From: Candidatus Firestonebacteria bacterium RIFOXYA2_FULL_40_8
Lineage (GTDB): Bacteria > Oederibacteriota > D2-FULL-39-29
DNA length: 15,096 nt
Reading direction: 5' to 3'
Assembly: GCA_001778355.1 (NCBI GenBank)
Contig: MFGS01000012.1
Coordinates: 1 to 15,096 of the forward strand
In this document: piece after piece, positions 14,913 to 15,096 of the stretch
How the letters are laid out: every line of letters begins with the position of its first letter
Position numbering within the stretch: the first letter of the stretch is position 1
Position numbers and translations under genes: made by a program
Notes under the pieces: model-generated
Told to the model about the DNA's origin: nothing
What the model saw: the letters and a program-made list of their open reading frames with translations, nothing else
The model's database searches: none

Positions 14913-15014
14913 CAATAAAACCCTTCTGAATCGTCTATAAAGCAAATGAAATCTAATCCACTAATCCTAATCTATTCTATTGCGAATACCTTATTGTTTT
15001 GTTATCATTTACTA
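14913..15014. other. Intergenic stretch with no recognised feature
   Basis: AT-rich; no hairpin with a T-run and no promoter of quality. Termination of the preceding pair is not evident here. Confidence 0.5.
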
Positions 15015-15060
15015 ATTGGGGACAGACACCGAAAAGAGAAAATACGGCAATGTCTTCCGG
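15015..15060. mobile_element. Left end of a probable REP/IS200-like element
   Basis: ATTGGGGACAGACACCGA (15015-15032) is identical to the arm at 9635. It is followed by AAAGAGAAAATACGG and a decayed return arm (CAATGTCTTCC) rather than a perfect one. A gene starting right after such an arm is what the left end of a Y1-transposase element would look like, but the window ends too soon to tell. Confidence 0.5.
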
Positions 15061-15071
15061 GAGAAAAAGTC

Positions 15072-15096
15072 ATGAAAAAAAGAGAGCATACGATAT
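15072..15096 (+). CDS. Start of a gene cut by the window edge
   Basis: ATG 15072 has GGGAGA (15059-15064) 7 nt upstream and reads MKKREHTI before the sequence ends. A second frame from ATG 15050 (MSSGRKSHEKKRAYD) is also open. Eight codons are too few to identify anything; a transposase is guessed only from the repeat in front. Confidence 0.3.

Noticed and set aside
11557..14993. Shared 13-mer ATTCTATTGCGAA near 11556 and 14974 as a possible repeat pair
   Set aside because: A match of this length is expected about once by chance in a 15-kb window and similarity does not extend.
1..15096. tRNA, rRNA, riboswitch or defence-system genes
   Set aside because: No cloverleaf, conserved rRNA or aptamer core and no nuclease, helicase or toxin-antitoxin motifs were seen on reading both strands.

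Overview
The window looks like a piece of a draft genome from an uncultivated Gram-negative (diderm) bacterium. The best evidence is a PorV/PorQ-type outer-membrane barrel next to an exported protein with a type IX secretion (T9SS)-like C-terminal domain. Other pointers are the mixed, mostly AT-rich composition and the intergenic spaces packed with short palindromic and tandem repeats. The gene mix would fit candidate phyla of the Firestonebacteria / Omnitrophota / Elusimicrobiota sort, but the phylum is inference; no rRNA, tRNA or marker gene is present to fix it.

Left part (1-4266): four unrelated housekeeping or accessory genes. These are a double-GNAT acyltransferase-like protein, a ThuA-family protein, a small DUF1648 membrane protein (all rightward) and, leftward, a two-domain protein joining a CxxCxxCC metal-binding domain to a DUF2156/GNAT-like domain. 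The gaps hold a nested inverted repeat (1202-1420), a cruciform-forming repeat (2276-2326) and 9-nt-period tandem arrays.

Central part (4267-11520): a beta-glucoside/oligosaccharide locus. A good sigma70-type promoter (4284-4312) with a long repeat-filled leader precedes a GH94 cellobiose-phosphorylase-like enzyme and a GH1 beta-glucosidase. A small exported HEAT-repeat protein follows. Convergent to it lies a 612-residue (alpha/alpha)6-barrel protein of the six-hairpin glycosidase type whose exact family I cannot name. None of the three enzymes has a signal peptide, so they probably act in the cytoplasm on imported di- or oligosaccharides: phosphorolysis by GH94, hydrolysis by GH1, and an unknown debranching or exo-activity by the third. 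No transporter is visible in the window.

Right part (11521-14912): a divergent promoter region, then two overlapping genes. The first encodes a large secreted protein with a C-terminal FlgD/T9SS-type sorting domain, the second a PorV/PorQ-family barrel. They look like a cargo-plus-shuttle pair.

The right edge (15015-15096) begins another copy of the GGGGACAGACACC terminal repeat, probably the left end of a REP/IS200-like element with the first codons of a gene. The most unusual aspect of the window is the density and variety of intergenic repeats: at least eight kinds in about 1.7 kb of non-coding DNA. Next come the unassigned six-hairpin enzyme, the metal-domain/DUF2156 fusion and the cargo/PorV pair. 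I did not find a clearly new defence or mobile system.
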